Below, one piece after another: positions 22,002 through 36,000 of a stretch of DNA of 64,000 bases. Numbering within the stretch: position 1 is the stretch's first letter; every line of letters starts with the position of its first letter. Below the pieces are notes generated by a model that saw only the letters and a program-made list of their open reading frames with translations, was not told where the DNA came from and did no database searches. The translations under genes and the position numbers were made by a program. Origin of the DNA: Trissonchulus latispiculum (lineage: Eukaryota; Nematoda; Enoplea; Enoplida; Ironidae); contig JASAND010024069.1 of NCBI GenBank assembly GCA_030248195.1, positions 62,001 through 126,000 of the forward strand, in the 5' to 3' direction.

Positions 22002-25000
22002 TGCAAAACGAAAGCGCGGTTCCCCGAGGTTATCACATTGATACTCTTCGCTTCCACTGTAAATACATAATTTGTGCTGAAAATTAGCACAAGTTTTTTT
22101 CCGACTGGACTGTCTTCTAAACTGCAAAATTTTAATGATTTTGGTAATAGTGACAAATTAATCAAACCTGTTGTTCGGCTTAGCATGCTAACAAGAAACC
22201 AATCGGTTTGCCGCAAAAATGCAAATTTCAAAATTCACGCAGAATGTCAGAAACAGCTCAATCGGCAAAGCCTACAAGCCAGGATCGTGATAAATTTCTA
22301 CTAACTTTGCGATTTCCACGTATTTTGGTGCCATCTCTTTTACTTCACTTTCTTTTGCACAAACATGGCTCATTCTGCAGCCCAGTCTAGTATACGCTTT
22401 AAAGCTTTGACTAAGCACAATGAAAAGTTTCTGTTTCACCGCTTTAGCAAAACCACCAGCTTTGCCATGTCAGGCCAAGGAATAAACGGCTTTGAAAATT
22501 AACTTCACAGTAAGAACTCGGCCAAGAACAGAATGCAAGACTGATTGGATAGATCTCAATTATCAACATTCTTTGCCTTACTTCATCTAGAAATTTTTCA
22601 AAAATTAATTATACACTTCATCTGTCTCAGCCAAGCTAGGGACAGCTACAATGTCAAAAGGGCACATCAAATCTAAACTCTTGATAAATGCTGCATTCTG
22701 CAATTTCATCTGGATATTTCTGGTGAAATTTAGCCAATACTGCCCAATAGTAGGTCAATGCCGGAGACAGTAACAAGGTTCTGAAAGAAACGTACTGTCA
22801 AAATAAGTAAAATTGAAATTTCTAATTAAATAAATAAAGTAGTAAAACAAAATGTTATCCCTTGAGGTCGCACTCGTACACACGGGGTCTGATTCTGGGG
22901 GTCTACCCCGACATCGGCGAGGGGTCAACCCTGGAAAAAGTCCAAAATTTTAGGGGGGTCTGCCCCGAATTTAGAAAAATGCGAGTTTTAACGTTTTTGA
23001 CTAAAAATTAGCCAAAAACGACAATTTTCATGGGTTTATTATCAATTTTCAGTGAGAATCGTTAAGGGTCTACCCTTTGTCCTTTCAGGACGAGAGGGTC
23101 TGCCCTTTTTTCGCTGAGGAGGTCTACCCGTTTTTTGTCGGTCTGGGGGGGAGGTCTGCAGGCCCTCTCATTTCCCTCCACGTTATCCTATGGTCGCACT
23201 TCCCTTACATTCAGTCCACTTTGGAAAGCTTGTAGGTACTTGCATTGAAAGTTGTGAATTGATCCAAAAATCAGTTTAATGCTCTAAGTCGTCTGCGTTG
23301 CATGGTGTGAAACAGGTCTATATAGTTTGTACTAGTTGCTTACCAAGTGTAGCCAGAAGTTTAGACCACACATTTTTATGAAAAAGTTTTATGAAAAAGA
23401 AAATGGTCATATATATTGTATATACAGTGTGGTTCTGAGATAATTTGCCGTCTTCGGATTTCTGATTTGTTAAAATGTCGTTTCGGTATGCAGAATTTGA
23501 TCATGTTCTACAAATGTCACATTTTATTCAATCCTGAAAAATCATTGCTCTTTACTGCAAAATATCTTTCAGATTCGTCCACTGGTTGAGGAACAATCGT
23601 CCGTCAAAGAATTTTTGCTACCGTTTTGTTTGACAAAATGTTATAGTTATTCGGCCAGAACTTTGGACTAAGGCAATGTACAGTGCTCTAATTAACCCAA
23701 TTTGTGCAGCTTTCGAAGATCTTGAATTTGAGTATAAACTTACCTATGTTTGTAGTGTACACTGGTACTAATTCTGACAAAACTTGCTTTCAGAAAGTCA
23801 CTTCAAAAACAACCTATTTTCGAACGAAAATTATTTAAACATACACTGGTCAACAACGATCAGAGCTAGAGATTGAGCACGAGTAATCGGGTACCCGGGT
23901 ACCCGAAAGTTTTCGAGTAGACGGGTCCAGTTTCAGTACCCAATATCCGGTTAAAACCAGGAAAAATTGGATAAAACTGGATCACGCAGAGTAATAGTTT
24001 TGACTCAAAATCTTTTGTTTACATGGAAAAAATATATAATTAAATTTTAACAGAGAAGTACATTTATTTCTTAAAATAAAAATACAAATTTATATTTCTG
24101 GCACTTGAGCGAGTTTAACACTTATCTTTGTTCTGAGTAAAATGTAGTGTAAAGTAGGGTTGTACCGTTATGAAATCTCTCGAGCCAACTAACCTCTTCG
24201 GGCCGGGCTTCACGGCCCGCTTCAAACATTCATGGGGAACATTCGCGTATTGTGGTTGGAGCACCGTAACGCAATGCCCAGAAGAGGAGCCCTCTAGTGG
24301 CTTACTCTTCTTCTAAAATATAGAAGAAAATCATGGACTCTTGCTATTGATTTTCCACTTTTCAAAATTTTGTATTGGACTATACAGAGGCTGTTATCTG
24401 CAAAGACCACATCAAATGTTCTCTGCCACTCGGGTGTACGTATAAGGCGCACACCATGCCAAACTTCCAAATTCGCTGGCAGGAGAAAGACATGACATTA
24501 GTGGAAATTTTTAGAAGGCTCGATACGATGTGCGTGCGTATCGCCCTAGCATTTTTGTTTGGTAGACTAGTCGTCACTGATGAATTATGTCCTGACTCCT
24601 GAGCACTTCTAATCGTTTAGACCAAAAGCATTGGTTGAAAGTTTCCATATACTTTCAACCGGAATTTAGGTTTTTAGTTTTAGAATTTCTGCAGTCAAAC
24701 AATTAAGTATAATGTAAGGTGATAGGGTTAAGTTTGTCTTAACTGTTCCGAAGTTTTTACCCACAAGTTTTGCTTGAAATATTGGTGCTATCACTGGTAA
24801 AAAAGTAATGGGTGTTTTTTTTCTGAGAAATGAAAACCTGTTCATTAAAAAGATTGGAATGTGTAGGTTCATAAAGCAGAGGGTAGGATTAATGTAAACC
24901 GGGAATAAGCTTCAACTTAGATTCTAGATAGAATGAATCCAAAGCACTTTAAGCAAATTATGTTTAAAAATAACCGTTTCACCAACACAAAAAATGGAAC

Positions 25001-25289
25001 TGTTCGAAATTCGCTTGCTTACATGATGTCGACAAGCTACGCTGACTTTTGTGCTCTAGTCTAAAAGTAGAAACCTGTGATGGTGTTTTGGATGGGACTA
25101 CCAAATTTAGGAATTATAAGCTTATTTCACAAATACAAGCTACTACTGCGTAGCGAGACACAATTTACGCTTCTTTCACAAATACTAGCTACCATTTTTT
25201 GGAACCATTATAAATCTGCAGCTGACTAAAACAAGCAAACTACATTAGCAGAGCCAGATAAGGCAATTGCCATTTGAGGCTCGGTGAAG
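22002..25289. other. Gene-poor region with G-rich repeats
   Basis: No gene is supported. Notable items are a G-rich block at 22875-23165 with repeated GGGTCTGCCC/GGGTCTACCC motifs bounded by two GTTATCC-GGTCGCACT copies, and a GGGTACCCGGGTACCCG stretch at 23891-23907 like the sub-terminal zone of the hAT at 19257. The short frame at 24375-24602 (+) has no identifiable domain. Confidence 0.4.
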
Positions 25290-26031
25290 TGTCGAATTTC
25301 TGGCCCATGTCAAGATAAAAGTCACCTTTTGATGCGTTCTGATCTACCGCTTGATTTTCTTGAAGCTTTTATTTTCACGGGGGTTCTTGGGGTTCTGGGG
25401 GTTCTTAATTTTTTGTAGAGATTTGATCTATAACTATGTTTAGTTTCATTTTTTGATGGGGGTTCTGGGGGTTCTTGGGGGTTAACTTTTCGAAAAGATT
25501 TGATCCGTGACTACATATATTTTGTTTCAAATTTTTGATGGGGGTTCTGGGAGTTCTGGGAGTTCTGAAATTTTTTTCAGGAGATTTGATCCTCTACTGC
25601 CTAGTCTTAAATGTTTGCTGGAAGTTCTGAGGGTTCAGGAGTCTGGGTGTACCGAAAAGTGTGCGTTGCCTGGGCTTAAACTAAGGACGAACTTGTTGCT
25701 CTTGTCGTCAGCTTTCGATTGATACCCATATTGTGGATATTGGATGTTTCATACACAGAATTTTCAGTCTAAGTTTATGAGAAAAGCCAGGAGGACCCCC
25801 CCCAGGACATCCCGGTTATATGCTACAAATCTGATGACTGAGATCCATATATACATATTATAAACATATCATGTCTGCTGAAGTACCTGATGAAGGAAAG
25901 GATCCGCAACGTAGTCACATACAAATCAAAGTCCTGGATGCAAACGCATGAAAAAAATTTGAGAACCTCCTTTTTTTTTGATCGGGGTTCTGGGGGTTCT
26001 AACTTTTATCTTGACATGGGCCGAATTTCCA
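25290..26031. mobile_element. TIR element with GGGGGTTCT repeat interior
   Basis: GGCCCATGTCAAGATAAAAG near 25300 recurs as its exact complement near 26003-26024, with imperfect AATTTC extensions outside. Inside, a degenerate unit of about 95 bp carries GATGGGGGTTCTGGGGGTTCT (four versions, 25376-25580 and 25980). No frame; non-autonomous. Confidence 0.65.
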
Positions 26032-26422
26032 CCAGAAGCTGTGCAATTTAGCTTGTTGGACCAATAGAAAGGGACTGGCGTATAATGAACGCAAAATTTG
26101 ACTACTTTACAATTGCCAATTTTTATTACACCAATTGCAACTTAAACCGTAAAATATGTATTAATCAAAGCTACCAAGAGTACATAAATACAGTCGTATG
26201 GAAGCTGGCACACTCTATGGATTATAAGCGCAACACATCCCCTTGGACGGAAACGGCTGCTCCATCCGGAAATTAGCCTCCAGTAACCCTCTACCGCAAA
26301 TTGCAATTGCGTCTGTTTCAAGATTTACTATGGCCCAATTTGTGGGAAGGGGGTCAGCCGTTGGCGTGCAGAGGATGTGTCACGATTATAATACACGTGC
26401 GTCTCCTTAGCGAACCAAGTCT

Positions 26423-26725
26423 TTGATCCAGCGCTGGAACTGTTTGATCCAGAAAGAGCAAGCAAAACTATGCATGAGACATACACTGTGCATACAGTGT
26501 GCTAATGGCAGTACTCATGTATTATATACATTTCGAGATGCTTCTGCACTGTCCAAATTCAGACATGAATTGAAGGAAAACTTCCGATGTTCTTGTAAAA
26601 TTGTTTTCGCGAATCGCAATATAAAGGAAGCTGGATTGAATATAATGGATAGTGACAGTCTAGTCCAAATAGCAAACTTTGCCAAGAAATGGAAAAAGCA
26701 AAAGCTTGATTTCGACGTCGTATAA
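26423..26725 (+). CDS. Possible terminal exon, unknown protein
   Basis: A 100-codon frame follows a plausible acceptor (TTTGATCCAG, ending near 26433) and ends in TAA. The product has mixed, protein-like composition (TFRDASALSKFRHELKENF, then a Lys-rich C-terminus) unlike the low-complexity frames around it. I do not recognise a domain and found no partner exon; it may be chance. Confidence 0.25.
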   Translation: MIQRWNCLIQKEQAKLCMRHTLCIQCANGSTHVLYTFRDASALSKFRHELKENFRCSCKIVFANRNIKEAGLNIMDSDSLVQIANFAKKWKKQKLDFDVV

Positions 26726-27040
26726 CTTTATGTACACCTTGAGAAAAATTGAGGGTAGAGAGTTAGATGAAATAAGTCAGAGGTAGAACATGTATGTTTT
26801 CCAACGCTTTGGCAAATTCCCAATAGTTTAATTATGGGCTCTGGCGAACATAACGTAGACAGGAAATTGCCTTATAGAATTTGAGATCAGCCTCCAAAAA
26901 TTTGAGGTTGGGATCGAGTTTTTTCGTCCCACGCACACATTGATTCAGCCACCTCAATAGTCGACTGAAAAATAAGCCACTGTCAGCTTAGGGCTTAACA
27001 ACCTACAAACCCAAACCCAACTACAACAACACCGAAAACA

Positions 27041-27050
27041 TTTATTTATT
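27041..27050 (-). promoter_or_regulatory. CHERP: Polyadenylation signal(s) of CHERP
   Basis: On the minus strand two overlapping AATAAA hexamers start 44-48 bases after the CHERP stop codon. Confidence 0.65.
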
Positions 27051-27093
27051 ATTTAACATCCATGCATAAAACAAAACATAGCAACAAAATCAA

Positions 27094-30000
27094 TTAGCGT
27101 TTTGAGCTCTTCCGTTTAGCTTCTTTGGCTCCGCGAGTCATCTGAATGTAATGCTGGGATGATCGTTTTCGGAACTCCTCAAACGGATCTCCACCATCAC
27201 CCGAATCCACTCCCAAGCCTTTATATTTTTCCGGGCCATCCCGAAGTTCGCCTCCTGAAATCGGTTCCTGAATTCCGGCCTCCCCCGCACCCAGACCGCC
27301 GCCACCCCAACCTAAATATTAAAATTAAAAACTAAACACAATTAAAACAGACAACACGTTCAGTTACATACTTAGACAAAAATTTTGCTTCCGCGGGTCC
27401 AAATGGACCCAGACGTTAGTGCATTTTATATATTTTCGAAAAATTAATAATAGCTGAAATAACTATTTTTACAGAAATTTTCTGTGTGAGGTGCAGTATG
27501 TATATAATGGATTCTTTCGCTTTTAACTTGGCAATACGCAGACGCAATGGTTTAATAGGGTGATTAGACCAAAATTATCATGAATGGGTCCGAGTGGAAA
27601 ATGGAAATAACTGAACCAACCTACCCATCTTTTTCAACAATTGATGGCCCTTATTTGAGTCGTCCAATTTCTGATTGACAGACTGTTCAAATCTTGGCCG
27701 GAAACAAAACAAAAATTATACCACAAACTATACCAGTTGCTGCATAGTGAATAATCTACCACAGGCTACGCATATACGTATAAATAATGTTTCAAAAATA
27801 TCTCTCCCTTTAGAACTGCAATACCAAAAAACTTAAACTTGATATAATTTCCTACCTAACCTGCTGTCTCGCAGTAATTATTAGCTCCTCTTTGTCCATT
27901 CATTCGCACACCAAACTAGCCTCAGTGTAGTATTCAACGTTTCCAATCGTTTACATAAAAGACTCACTATATAATTTAACTTAGTTTACATGTATATATA
28001 TAGTTTTATTTGAAAAACTATTTCGCACTTACGGAGAAGGGGTAGCACGCGAGTAATCCGGTGTCGGCGATCGAGTCCTAAAAACAAAACAAAGCAGATC
28101 AATGTCAATGATAAAGATTACGATCTATCAGATCAAAGATTAAACAGCTGGGCTGGATATTTTAACTATAAACCATTTTGTAGTTAAAATCGAGAACAAA
28201 AACTTTCGGCAAATAAACATGATAAATTTTTTGTTTTTGCTACCATTAACCCTTGCTGCCCTTGATAAAGGCAAAGGTAAAGTGGGTCCCAGGAGAGAAC
28301 TACAATCTATAATATTCTAAGTCAGGAGGACAACTCAAACGTTGACTACATCTGTGGAAGAGGAGGGAGGGGCAGCCCTCCATCAGGTGTTCGTTCCGCC
28401 GCAACAAACGCTTATAGCCTTCCCGCTGCAGTGGTACCCATTTACCGACCAGTTAAGGATAGAGGGCTGGACTGGCTGGCACAGTGAAAAGTCATGTGCT
28501 TAGACCCTTGCTCAACTGCTGTGAGCGGGGATTCGAACCACGGACTATCGGATCCACAGTTAACCACTCGGCCGTCACGGTACAACATGTGGTTTCGATA
28601 AACAAGAATTTTTATAGGGAGTATATAATATCTATGGGTTAGTGGGTGTACTGGATAATGCAAGTGAAATAAAACATCTAAATAATAGTCTCAGTGGGAA
28701 TAGGAAAGTGTACTCGACGTAATACCTAATAAACAAAAATAAAAAACAAATCGATATTAGTGCAACAGTCTTTTCGCGCAGCGCATTTAAAACTCAACTG
28801 AATCCGTTTGGCGCATAGGGCTAAACAGAGATAATTAACAGTTAATTTATCTCGTCAATGAGGTTACACAAAAAACTTTTAACACTACTCTTTTAAACCA
28901 CGGAGCGTAAAAAAGAAAAGCTGGACAGCGAAAAGATAGAAAAGGTTCTCAAGAAATAAAAACAACCAACCAACCTTTTTCGACCACGATAAGGAGAGTA
29001 GGAACGGGAACGGGAGCGTCGACTCCTGGAAGGCGGAGAAATGGAACGAGATTTGCGACCTCCAGAGCGTCTGAAAAAAACCGGAAAAAACCGAATCATT
29101 TATTTTAATCCACCTAACAATACATACGACAAGACGTCAAATTACGTAACTTAGGGAGAACTATACATCTAACAAAACTTGTAATTAATCATCTAAACCT
29201 TAAGGTTGTAGCGCAATTTGTAACCATTCTGTTGCAGAGCAACTCTATCTCAATTATAAATAAATCCGGAGAAAGAAAAAAGAAAAGAAAGCAGCTATAT
29301 ACCTGGGCGGTGGGGGATTTGATCTGGATCTAGACCGCGATCTAGATCTGGATCTAGCGCCATGCCGGTTGCGGGATCGGCCGGGCGACATGGACCTCGA
29401 CCGCGATTTAGATCTGCGGGATTTGTTAGCCGGCCGCGCCGCCGGGGCTGGGGAGGGAGAACGGGATGATCTATCTTTGCTGATCGTGGCGTCCGCAGCC
29501 GGTGCATCTGAAGGGTTAGCAGCGTCAGATTTCTTTCTGGAGGACTGCGCTGACGTGGGGGACTTGGATCTGAAAAAGATATGAAAAATAAAATGCGTAA
29601 CAGAAAACAGGGAAGGCAACAATTTAAATACAGAAATAAAAATAGGTTATGAAAGGTTAACTGTCAACATTGAAGATTTCAATGTATATTTTTATAAAAA
29701 CTTCTCAAAAAAAATTCAGTCTGCTCTACTTGTAAACCAAAGATTTATTTTTCAGAAAAAACTAAATACACATTAAAGTAAACAAATGTGCAACCAAAGC
29801 GCGAAAAATTTTCTAGTTTTTCGCCCTGGGCAAATTTTTTCAGGGCAAAGAGGCTGAAGCAAAATTGCCTGGTCACAATACAGCCCTCCCCTATGTACAA
29901 ACTAGCCCAACTGAATTACAACAAAGGAAAATCGCAACCCGTTTAGCACTGAAAAAAGCATCAGCAAACAGTAAATGATTGAAAAAATCCGAAGAGAAGC

Positions 30001-33000
30001 CCACCGGGATTTAGACCGCTTCTTCTCCCCATCACTGGATTTGGATCTGGAACGAGATCCAGATGGAGAAGAGGAGCCAGATTTCGAGGAGTCGGAGGAT
30101 CGACTCCTACTCCTATCTTCATCGCCCTCTTTTTCCTTTTCCTTTTCCTCCGCATCGTGTATGGCCTGTTCCTTGGCCTGGTAGTATTCGTAGAGACCCA
30201 GCCGCTCCCAGCCCTCTCTGAAATAGTACAAAACACAGAACATGCACCATGAACACTAAATCAGGGCCGCGTTGCAAAACACAGGATGCTTTAGGATGTC
30301 TAGGGGCCCTTTAAAGTTAAAAGTTAAAGAGTACAGTTAAAATTTTTTAACTCATTTAACCCTCTAGTCGAGTTCAAACTGTTTAACTCTACTCTTTTAA
30401 CCCTATGCGAGAAAAGGATTGAGCTAATTTTAACTCGTTTAACTAGCTGCGCAAAAAGGCCCTAGGAGCTGTCTGAAAGAGAGTTAGCACTTAGCGGAAC
30501 TACTTTACGCATTTCAAAAGATTTCTACTAAAGCTTAACTAACACTACTCCAAACTCAGGAGGATATTTTGAAACAAAAGCCTCCTAAGTTACCACCTAA
30601 GGTAAACTTTAGGAGCGTTTCAATGATAATAGGATGTTTTACAATGTGGCCCAGACGCCAACTACTAGAAAGGTACATTACATTGTATAGGTAGAAAGGT
30701 AGATAAGTAAAGAACGCAAACACGAGGAAATGTTTCTGAAAAAGTTGCACTGTCTCCACCATAAAATGCCCATTAGCTCTCGCGTGTTCCGGACTAAAAC
30801 CTTGCCATAGCGACTGCAATCTGCAGGACAGATGTATCTGCCATTAACCAATCAATATGACGATTGCTACAGACCACTAAAGGCTATTCATGAAGAACAA
30901 TTCCACTGCGTTTATCCTGTAAATTAAGTAAGGTACAGGACACAGGTACAACCTTTTTCCTACTATGTCATACCCATCTCTAGGATTTTCATGACTAGGC
31001 GGACTGTAGAAAGCCTCCACAGCCGCTAGCAAGCGCTCACTGGGAGGCATAGGTGGCGGTAGCCGAAGGGCTTTGGGATTCAACGCCTTATAGGCATGGT
31101 CTTCCAGACGGACCAGTGGGACCATTAGGCCCGCAGGGAGATCATGGTAGGGTACGGTGGGAATTAGGCTATCCGGGGGCGGGGGGCCGAAACGTGGAGG
31201 CCCCTGGGGCACCGCCCCGGGCATAGGGGGCCGGGGTCCCAGCAAAGGCTCCCGGGTGGAGCCAAAGCCCCCGCCGCCCAGATTCAGATCCAGAAGGGAG
31301 GCGGGGCGAGGTGGTGCTGCCACACCTGGACCAGCAAGTCCTCCAAATTCCCCTGCGGATGTGGGCAGACCGGTTGACCAGCCTGGCGGTCCGGTGCCCT
31401 AGAATGCAAAAATAACGATAAAAAATTTACAACAACTATAAAATAGACGATCAAATTTAGGTGACAGTGAGGGAGAAGCATAAATGGTTCTCATTCATAT
31501 TATTTGCATTGTATGCGTAATTAGCACATACAAAAATTTATCTTAAAACAGGGGTGTATATATCCAGGATTTTAAAAAGGAGGGGCTCCAACCCGAAAAG
31601 GGAGGAAGTCCGAGCCTAATTTTTCCTGAAAAATGGCCAAATTTGGGCAAAAAATAGCTAAAAATTCAAAAAGTTTTCCGAAAGGGGGGGGGGGTCCGGC
31701 CGGACCCCCCTGGACCCTCCCTGTCTTAAAAGTCAATAGAACACTTTCACTGTTCATACTAATTTACATTGCAAGACATTGAGATACAAACAAGAAAAGT
31801 AAAGTTCTTAGTTGTGTTAAAGCTTTTCCGTACATGGCACAGAATGCCTATCTATTCGAGAAGCCAGACAGTATAGCGTAACATTGCAACAAAATGATGA
31901 GAGTACACCAAAAAGTGATACAATTCTATACTGTATTAATACCTGAGGAACAGCAGCAAATCCAGGTGAATCGGTGAATCCAGTGGAGGGAAGGAGGGAA
32001 GGTCGACTGTTGGTTGGCGGCGGACCCGTCATGTCAAATCTGGGAAAAAAGAACAGAAAACACAAAAAACTGAGACGATGACAACGTAAAAATACTTATG
32101 TACACTCGTTTAATAAAGACGCTATTGCTGCATACAGTTCCCCTTAATAGGGAAAGGAACATTGGACTGATGACCACTGAGCTTCAAACTAATCAGAGAG
32201 AAATAACATCATAATTAGTAGCTGAAACTGTTCATCCCTTGAAAATCCCAAAGCCAGCCTCACACAAAAATCACAGACAATTACAATTTCCTAGTAAAAT
32301 ACCGAAAATAAGCGTGCAGTTTTCCAGGAAAGAAAAAAGACAAAGTCTTGTATTTCAACTTACCTGGACTTTCGTGGCTGACTCTGCGTGGTGGCTACAG
32401 GAGAGGGGGATGAAGATTGCAGAAGACAGGAACGTGCTGAAAAACAGAACCGTAAAAAAGAAAAGAAAACTGAACGGAAATGAAAGTAATTTTTTCTAGA
32501 ATCCATTGAAACTATTTGAAAATTTTTCAAGAACATTGTAACTACGTATGTCTTTAAATGCTCTTTTGACAACCCTTTACCCTTTCTGAATCAAGCCCAT
32601 ATTTTGGTTTTTATCAGTTTTTTGGAAAAAATCGTTACGGTTACTGACAAAACCTAATGACCATGGAAAAATAAAAAAACCAGTTCAGTTTCAGCACTGT
32701 TTATCTGCGAAAGAACTCATTTCAATTGATAAAAATGAAGAGATGACTTTGCATTCTGCGGCTTTGTGCCCCAAGCACAGGTTGCATAATATGAATAAGT
32801 TTAGTGGGACAGGGTGGGGGCGCCTTCCACCGCCACTACTCTAGCCTCCCTCTCACTCGAACCACAGCCCCACCCCACATTTCTGGCTTTTTCCTACAGG
32901 GGGGGGGGGGTGGGGGGCGGCCCCACCCCCAGAATTTCGTTCCCCCCCAGACTTGGGTCGCCCCCCCCAGGATTCGGGCCTCCCCCCCCCAGAACTTTTA

Positions 33001-36000
33001 AGTGCCCGGAAAAATAGGGTTTTGAGGGTAAATTTTGAAAAATGTTTCCGGCTTCGCCGGATTTTTAGACATTTTTAAGCATTTTTAGCTATTTCAAGCT
33101 TAAATTTAGGTTAAAACTAGTTAATATTTTAGCTCAGTAGCAAAAAATAGCTATTTTAAAGCATTTTTCGAAAAAATTTTCTCCCCCCCCCAGACCTGGG
33201 GGGGGAACGCCCCCCAGACTTCCCCCCCAGGAATTTTTGCGTAGGAAAAAGCCAGCATTTTTTAGCTGTCCCCCATCCACCAACTAAGGGTGTCCAGAAC
33301 TTGCAAAATTTTAAATTTTGTTTAGTCCAAAATCATCTCTTTTGGTACTAAAACTGCATTTTCGAACACCTTTTTAGTTTTACAGTAACTGTACAGTTGT
33401 ACAGTTTGTAGTTGTAACAATTTAGATGGTAGGTAACAACAGGCACATTTTCAACCATTTTAGACCACTTTAGGATCCCCCACTTTTGAACTTCCCCCGG
33501 CCACCTTTATTCCATCCAACACGAGACTGCCTACCAAAGCTAATCATTGAAATTGAATTGAAATGCAAAATCTTGCCAAAAATACTGCCCTAATAATGCG
33601 TATCATCGTACAGTACCTTGCTGATTCAGTGCTGCAATCTGCGTTTCCACATGCCGACAAAATTCGTTGTGCTGTTGCTCATACTGAGCATACTGTTCCT
33701 GTATAGAGCTCTGAATGGGCGCCACCACATCGGCATAGGTTTTACAGAGGTCCGCATTTCGAAGGGCCAAAATTGCGGCCGGTTCCCTTAGACGGCCCAG
33801 AAAATCAGGCTCAAAGTAGGAATTCTTTTCCCACAGGGTGACGAGGCGGTTCAGTTTTTCCCGTTGGCCATCGTCTTGGGCGAGACTGTGCGCCAGGGCA
33901 AACATTTCCGGGACCCAATGGGTTAGCTGTCCTTTCAGGGTATCGTCCTGCTTTCGATGACTGAAAAAAGACAGAGATAAAAATGAAAGAAAAAGTCATG
34001 AAAAACTCAGCCGTGATAAAATGAAAAATCAATCAACCGGAACAAGAACCATTCTGCTCCAGCACCGAAATGGGCTCTAGTGAACAAAGCCAATACGTTC
34101 ACACAGGCAATGCGCTTTCATGCTGCAGCTAAAAACTATCGAAGAATTCGATTATTTTCCAAAACCAGTTTTTTTCCAGTAAAATTTTGTCGAAATACCT
34201 GTTTGGTTTCGTCGTCTCTTACAGACAACAGCATAGGTTAGTACGGGTTAGTCTGGGAGGGGGGGGAGGATCCAAACCCCCCCCCCCCCCAACCCGGACA
34301 AGGTACAAGCTCTATCTCCGTCGGGGACAAGGAGTAACGAAAAAAGGCCAAGGGGCAAGCACAAATGGCCGAAAAAACTTAGTTTCACACTAAAATATTA
34401 AAAAATTTCCGGCTTGGCCGGAATTTGTTTGCTAACATTTTTGATTTTTGGTAAAAAATGGCCCAGAATTTTGAAATGTCTTCTGAAAATTGGAGACTGT
34501 TACAAATTTCACAAATTAATCTTGAGGTACATTCTTGAAAATTTCAGTTCAAGGCTGGCATTTTTTTAGTGGGGGGGGGGGGGGGGGGGTGGGGCCCCCC
34601 ACTTTTGGGTTCCCCCTCCACTTTTCGGAGCCCCCCGCCCCCCCCCACTTTTCGACAAGCCCCCACCCACTTTTTTGGGGGTCGCCCAAAAGTGTCAAAA
34701 AATTAGGTTTTTGAGGTCAAATTTTCAAAAATTTTCACAATTTTTAGCTAATTTATGGACTCATAAGCTAATTTTAAGCTTAAAAACAGCGATTTTTGGC
34801 GTTTCTACCTTAAAAATGCTAATTTTTCGCTAAAAATGTCGGTATATTTTACTTGTGGCTCGCCCCCCCCCCACTTTTCGGAAGCCCCCCCACTTCCCCC
34901 TCCCTGGGGGGGGGGGGCGAAGCCCCCCCCCACTTTTAAAACCCTAAAAAATGCCAGCAAGGTACAAGCCTCCTCAAAATTTTTTGGGGACGAGCCCACC
35001 CCCAGGACTTGGCCGTGTTCCTGTATGGATGACAGGCCCCTAGAATATGGTAATTAGAATCCAAACTGCAAGGATGGGCATCGGGGTAGGCCGTTGCCTT
35101 TACCGCGCAGGCCAGTTTTAGTGTTTGCTGCGATAACAAGAATTCCTCAGGGAGGGGGTGGGTAAGAAGGAGATAGAGCAATGTTCGGAAGCCCTGTAAA
35201 AATTACGTACCTTAATGAGGCTGTTTGGAGGCATACTTTTATCATTAGATTCTAACGTACTCCTGTTTTAATTTATTATGCCTCTTGGTTTAGCCGATTT
35301 GCCTACACACAGTTTAATGAAAAAAACAATGTATAACAAGTTTATAGCGGCTCCATTGCCCATAAGTATATACTTACCAGTGATGAAGCAAATCATTAAG
35401 CAGATAGACAATGTGAAGTCGAAAAGTGAAGGAGCTAGTAGGATCCTTAGAGCTGAAACAAAATGAAATCGCAAGTAGGTAGAGAACCGACCTAAATTTC
35501 TTAATGTTCAGAACAATCCAAATTATTTTTAGATTTTTTGTCGACAATTGTTTCACGCAATTTGTAAAGGAACCCACACATTTCGTTCAACCATATAATA
35601 CGTTAGACTTAATATTTGGACCTTCTGAGTTCAGTATAAGTGGTATTACAGTTGACGAACCAATAGGTTTAAGCAAACATGGAGTTGTGCTTTTTTATCC
35701 TAATTTACGTTTTGAAAATTCTCCCAATTTGTGTCGGAAGGATTTTTCAAAAGCTAACTATATTGATATGTCTATTTTCTTTGATTCGTTAGATTGGAAT
35801 ATAATATTTATGGAATGCACTAACATTGAACAATACTGGATTGAGTTTAAAAACTGTGTTAACTTTGCAATCGAAAACTTTGTCCCTATGACAAAGCCCT
35901 TTGGGAAAAGGTATCGAATTCCCTTGTCGTATAGAACTCTGGAACTTATCAAAGAAAAGAAAATTGCATGGAGGCGTTTTAAGAAGGCTAAATCAAATTA

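Noticed and set aside
24375..24602. 75-codon plus-strand frame
   Set aside because: No domain, no splice context, and an equally long frame lies on the opposite strand.
28510..28584. Functional tRNA gene
   Set aside because: A- and B-box matches are present but the acceptor stem does not pair and a SINE body follows.
28442..28663. Protein frame with GRVVNCGSDSPWFESP
   Set aside because: This is the translation of the tRNA-like SINE head, a common artefact.
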